46,441 nt of DNA from an uncultured Collinsella sp. (GTDB lineage: Bacteria > Actinomycetota > Coriobacteriia > Coriobacteriales > Coriobacteriaceae). Below the pieces are notes generated by a model, which did not search any database, was not told the DNA's origin, and saw only the letters and a program-made list of their open reading frames with translations. The first letter of the stretch is position 1, and every line of letters starts with the position of its first letter. Of this stretch, positions 44,084 through 46,441 are shown piece by piece. Location of the stretch: positions 1 to 46,441 of the forward strand of contig CABUSH010000016.1 of NCBI GenBank assembly GCA_902494195.1, given 5' to 3'. The position numbers were made by a program, and so were the translations under genes.

Positions 44084-44096
44084 TACAATACCCGTA
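44084..44096 (+). promoter_or_regulatory. -10 box giving a leaderless HK transcript
   Basis: TACAAT at 44084-44089 is followed by six bases and the ATG at 44096, so the A of the start codon is at the expected transcription start. There is no ribosome site and no clear -35. Confidence 0.5.
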
Positions 44097-45241
44097 TGAA
44101 CAGGCTTTTCGACAAATCGATCGTGCTGGCGTGCTGTATTGCGGCCGCCGTGGGTCTTGCTGTGGACGCTCGCCTGGTCGCGGCGTTTTGCCTTGGCGTT
44201 ATTGCCACCTCGCTGGCCGAGGTCGCACAGGGAAACCGCGCCCGCCGTGCGAACGAGGCCGCGAGCTACGCTTACGTCATCGCGGCTGTCTTCGTGCCGC
44301 CGTTTGTGCCGTTTGCGCCTCTCGCCCTCTATGACATCGCGCGGCGCGTGCGCCGTGAACGCATCTGGCCCGCGCTGGCGATTGGCGCCGTGTTTGTCTG
44401 TGCGCTTGTCGCGGACCTTCGCGGCGGCGCGCTCACCACCCGAACGCTGCTGCTAACCGCCATCCTTTCGGTCGCCGCCACGTTGCTGTCGCTGCGCACC
44501 GCGCAGCTGGAGCGCGAACAGGAACGCATGCGTCGCACCCGCGACAAGCTGCAAGAACGCGCACTGGCACTCGAGGCACGCAACCGCGACCTCGCCGACC
44601 GCCAGGACTACGAAGTCGAGCTCGCGACGCTCGCCGAACGCGCCCGCATCGCGCGCGAAATCCACGATAACGTGGGCCACCAGCTCACGCGCGCTTCGCT
44701 TCAAGCCGAGGCCTTGCGCGTGGTCCATGCCGATGAGCCCGGCGTCGCCGCCGATTTCGCCGACGTCAAACGCACGGTTGACGAGGCGCTCCAGCTCGTG
44801 CGCGCCAGCGTCCACGCGCTCAACGACAATGCGACTGACCTCTCCGTGCAGCTCGAGCGCATCGTTGAAGGCGCACGCTCGGACAGCGGTCCGCAGATTG
44901 AGCTTGAGGTTTTGGCCGAGCATGCGCCCGCCAACGTCGCCAACTGCTTTGCGGCGGTGCTGCGCGAGGCGCTTTCCAACGCCATGCGCCACGCCCATGC
45001 CAAAACCATTACCGTGCGGTGCATGGAGCATCCGTCGTTTTACCAGCTCATCGTTACCGATGATGGCGCGGACGCGACCCCGGCGAGCAGCAGCAACGTC
45101 GTAGAAGGCATGGGGCTCGCCTCCATGCGCGAGCGCGTCGAGGCGCTTGGCGGAACCTTCACCGCCGGCCTGCGCGCCGGCGCCCCCGGCTGGCGCGTGT
45201 TTGCCACCGTCCCCAAACAGCAAGGAGATGAGGGCCGATGA
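44096..45241 (+). CDS. Sensor histidine kinase (NarL/DesK class) next to the ABC exporter
   Basis: This protein has 381 residues from ATG 44096. About five TM segments (1-132) have little outside the membrane, then a coiled coil (~138-178). The phosphoacceptor H190 lies in ARIAREIHDNVGHQLTRA, and the HATPase N box is LREALSNAMRHAHA. The G box is VEGMGLASMRERVEALGGTF. The membrane domain without external loops suits sensing of envelope state or an amphiphile. It overlaps the regulator start by 4 bases (ATGA). It probably controls the divergent ABC operon, a common gene arrangement, inferred. In-frame starts exist upstream (43934) but lack family-like sequence. Confidence 0.9.
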   Translation: MNRLFDKSIVLACCIAAAVGLAVDARLVAAFCLGVIATSLAEVAQGNRARRANEAASYAYVIAAVFVPPFVPFAPLALYDIARRVRRERIWPALAIGAVFVCALVADLRGGALTTRTLLLTAILSVAATLLSLRTAQLEREQERMRRTRDKLQERALALEARNRDLADRQDYEVELATLAERARIAREIHDNVGHQLTRASLQAEALRVVHADEPGVAADFADVKRTVDEALQLVRASVHALNDNATDLSVQLERIVEGARSDSGPQIELEVLAEHAPANVANCFAAVLREALSNAMRHAHAKTITVRCMEHPSFYQLIVTDDGADATPASSSNVVEGMGLASMRERVEALGGTFTAGLRAGAPGWRVFATVPKQQGDEGR

Positions 45242-45867
45242 GGCTCATAGTCGTCGACGACGACCGTCTGGTGGTCGATTCACTCAAGATTATCCTGGGC
45301 GCTCAGCCGCAGATAGAGGTGGTGGGCACCGGTGCCGACGGCGACGACGCGGTGGCGCTCTACGCCGAGCATGCACCCGACGTCGCGCTGCTCGACATTC
45401 AGATGCCAGGACGCGACGGCCTGTCGGCGGCGCGCGAGATCCTCGAGCGCGATCCTGCGGCACGCGTGGTATTTCTGACGACGTTTTCGGATGACGAGTA
45501 CATTGTGTCGGCGCTCAAGCTAGGCGCCCGCGGTTACCTGATCAAGACCGATGTCGCCGCCATTCCGCCAGCACTGGCGCAGGTCATGGACGGTAAACGC
45601 GTGCTCGAGGGCAAGGCGATCGAGGACATCGATTTTGACGGAACGGGCATCGAGGCGGGCACGCCCCGCCGGCCCGCGGCCTTTGCCGGCCTGACCGACC
45701 GCGAATTCGAAGTCGCCGAGCTCATCGCCCGCGGCCTCGACAACAAGGAGATTGCCGCCACGGCTTATATGGGAGAAGGCACGGTGCGCAACCACATCAG
45801 CTCAATCCTAGCCAAAATGGGCCTACGCAACCGCACCCAAATCGCCATCGCCTATCTGCGAGGGTAA
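45238..45867 (+). CDS. NarL/LuxR-type response regulator, partner of the kinase
   Basis: This protein has 209 residues. The receiver (1-120) has acidic D7-D9, phospho-acceptor D53 in LLDIQMPG, T81 and K103. A LuxR-type helix-turn-helix occupies ~145-205 (LTDREFEVAELIARGLDNKE then IAATAYMGEGTVRNHISSIL). It should be phosphorylated by the kinase encoded just upstream and bind DNA as a dimer. Its likely target is the divergent ABC promoter region (43899-44095), but I saw no clear paired site there. Confidence 0.93.
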   Translation: MRLIVVDDDRLVVDSLKIILGAQPQIEVVGTGADGDDAVALYAEHAPDVALLDIQMPGRDGLSAAREILERDPAARVVFLTTFSDDEYIVSALKLGARGYLIKTDVAAIPPALAQVMDGKRVLEGKAIEDIDFDGTGIEAGTPRRPAAFAGLTDREFEVAELIARGLDNKEIAATAYMGEGTVRNHISSILAKMGLRNRTQIAIAYLRG

Positions 45868-45928
45868 TTACCCAACGGCCGACCGCCCCGGCATAGCAAA
45901 ATGGCTGCTACCGATTTAATGCCATTTC

Positions 45929-46080
45929 AAAACTATACCGGTTTACTACGATGAATCGCCCGCCTTCGACCACGGTAAATTGCGCGCTTGCAAAACCGCA
46001 GGTAGAACGCTTGCAATATTTAGAAAAATGCAGTCATGGTCGGGAATGTCGAATTCATCGTAGTAAACCGACATAGTTTT
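45929..46080. repeat. 152-nt palindromic element (member 1 of a related pair)
   Basis: The 28-base arms 45929-45956 and 46053-46080 match at 26 positions (GGTTTACTACGATGAAT is the perfect inner part on the left). The interior holds the core AAAACCGCAGGTAGAACGC (45992-46010), shared in reverse with the element at 46173-46335. The gap 45868-46441 holds only this element, its relative and a terminator. Confidence 0.75.
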
Positions 46081-46172
46081 GTTCGGGCGGCCCTGTACGA
46101 GTGCCCCTGCAAGCCTCGCGGGACCAAAATGATCCGTCTTCCTCCGTCCCCAAGGGATCAGCCGGAACCGCG

Positions 46173-46335
46173 CGCCACGAAATCGGCCCATCTACTACGT
46201 TTGACTCGATACCCCTGACCACAACCGCGTTTTATGAAAAACCGCAGGCGTTCTACCTGCGGTTTTGTTTTCGCGTTTTTTTAGCATGGTTGGGGGTAAG
46301 GGACTAAACGTAGTAGATGGGCCGGTTTCGTGGCG
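46173..46335. repeat. 163-nt palindromic element (member 2, opposite orientation)
   Basis: The 30-base arms 46173-46202 and 46306-46335 match at 29 positions (CGGCCCATCTACTACGTTT). The core GCGTTCTACCTGCGGTTTT (46248-46266) is the exact inverse of the core in member 1. A second aligned block, 46194-46226, matches 46033-46065 of member 1 at 23 of 33 positions in inverse orientation. The outer arms, however, are largely different. Confidence 0.75.
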
Positions 46336-46361
46336 AACCCTTCTCGCCTACGCACAAAAGC

Positions 46362-46396
46362 GCCGCCACGGAGGAGGGAGATACCTCCGTGGCGGC
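46362..46396 (-). terminator. Terminator for a minus-strand gene beyond the right edge
   Basis: GCCGCCACGGAGG (46362-46374) pairs perfectly with CCTCCGTGGCGGC (46384-46396). On the minus strand GCTTTTG follows, so it probably ends a gene that lies outside the window. Confidence 0.65.
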
Positions 46397-46441
46397 TGGG
46401 GGGACAAGTTTGAGTACGACGAGCCCGGTACGCACGCCTAC

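Overview
This 46.4 kb window is GC-rich, gene-dense chromosome, most likely from a gut actinobacterium of the class Coriobacteriia (Collinsella or a close relative). The placement is inferred, not proven. It rests on a LuxR regulator fused to a multi-pass membrane domain, an NRAMP-related Mg transporter of the type characterised in Eggerthella lenta, actinobacterial codon usage and promoters, and many short palindromic repeats. No rRNA, tRNA, CRISPR array or prophage was seen.

Layout, left to right. 1-4.4 kb: the tail of an IS110 transposase, pyrE (minus), and a long structured leader with a candidate short ORF ahead of the Mg2+ P-type ATPase mgtA (plus). 4.4-6.3 kb: a membrane LuxR regulator and a repeat-filled gap. 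6.3-10.6 kb: a plus-strand operon of zinc-ribbon proteins, a YdjG-like membrane protein, an SPFH (YdjI-like) protein and a lipoprotein, probably an envelope-stress or membrane-organising module. 10.8-14.8 kb: a minus-strand, end-overlapping signalling operon of a 7/8-TM sensor, a histidine kinase and a NarL-type response regulator. 14.9-16.4 kb: a GH1 6-phospho-beta-glucosidase. 16.5-18.1 kb: an ATPase gene flanked by direct repeats that include a decayed copy of the end of the next gene. 18-21.4 kb: DUF4867, luxS, a nucleoside hydrolase and ribokinase (minus), a ribose and autoinducer-2 themed group. 21.6-23.8 kb: an OatA-like acyltransferase. 24.3-27.5 kb: an NRAMP-related transporter behind an MgtE-like protein with a structured leader. 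27.8-33.6 kb: a degenerate NodB deacetylase, PRC-barrel, YtxH-like and unknown proteins, CorC/CNNM and hemolysin III. 33.7-37 kb: an alpha/beta hydrolase with paired operators, a DUF362 ferredoxin protein and a methyltransferase. 37-45.9 kb: two ABC exporters (MacB-like and ABC-2 type), the second divergent from a histidine kinase/response regulator pair. 45.9-46.4 kb: two large related palindromes.

Two themes stand out. First, magnesium: mgtA, the NRAMP-related transporter, the MgtE-like protein and CorC/CNNM all lie in one window, and two of them have long leaders with possible upstream ORFs. Second, palindromes: 27-nt units share a GGGGAC core but have different, co-varying arms, and several 70-230 nt inverted repeats sit in most of the larger gaps. 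Two of the large ones share an internal core while their arms differ yet stay self-complementary. The palindromes are the best candidate for something undescribed.
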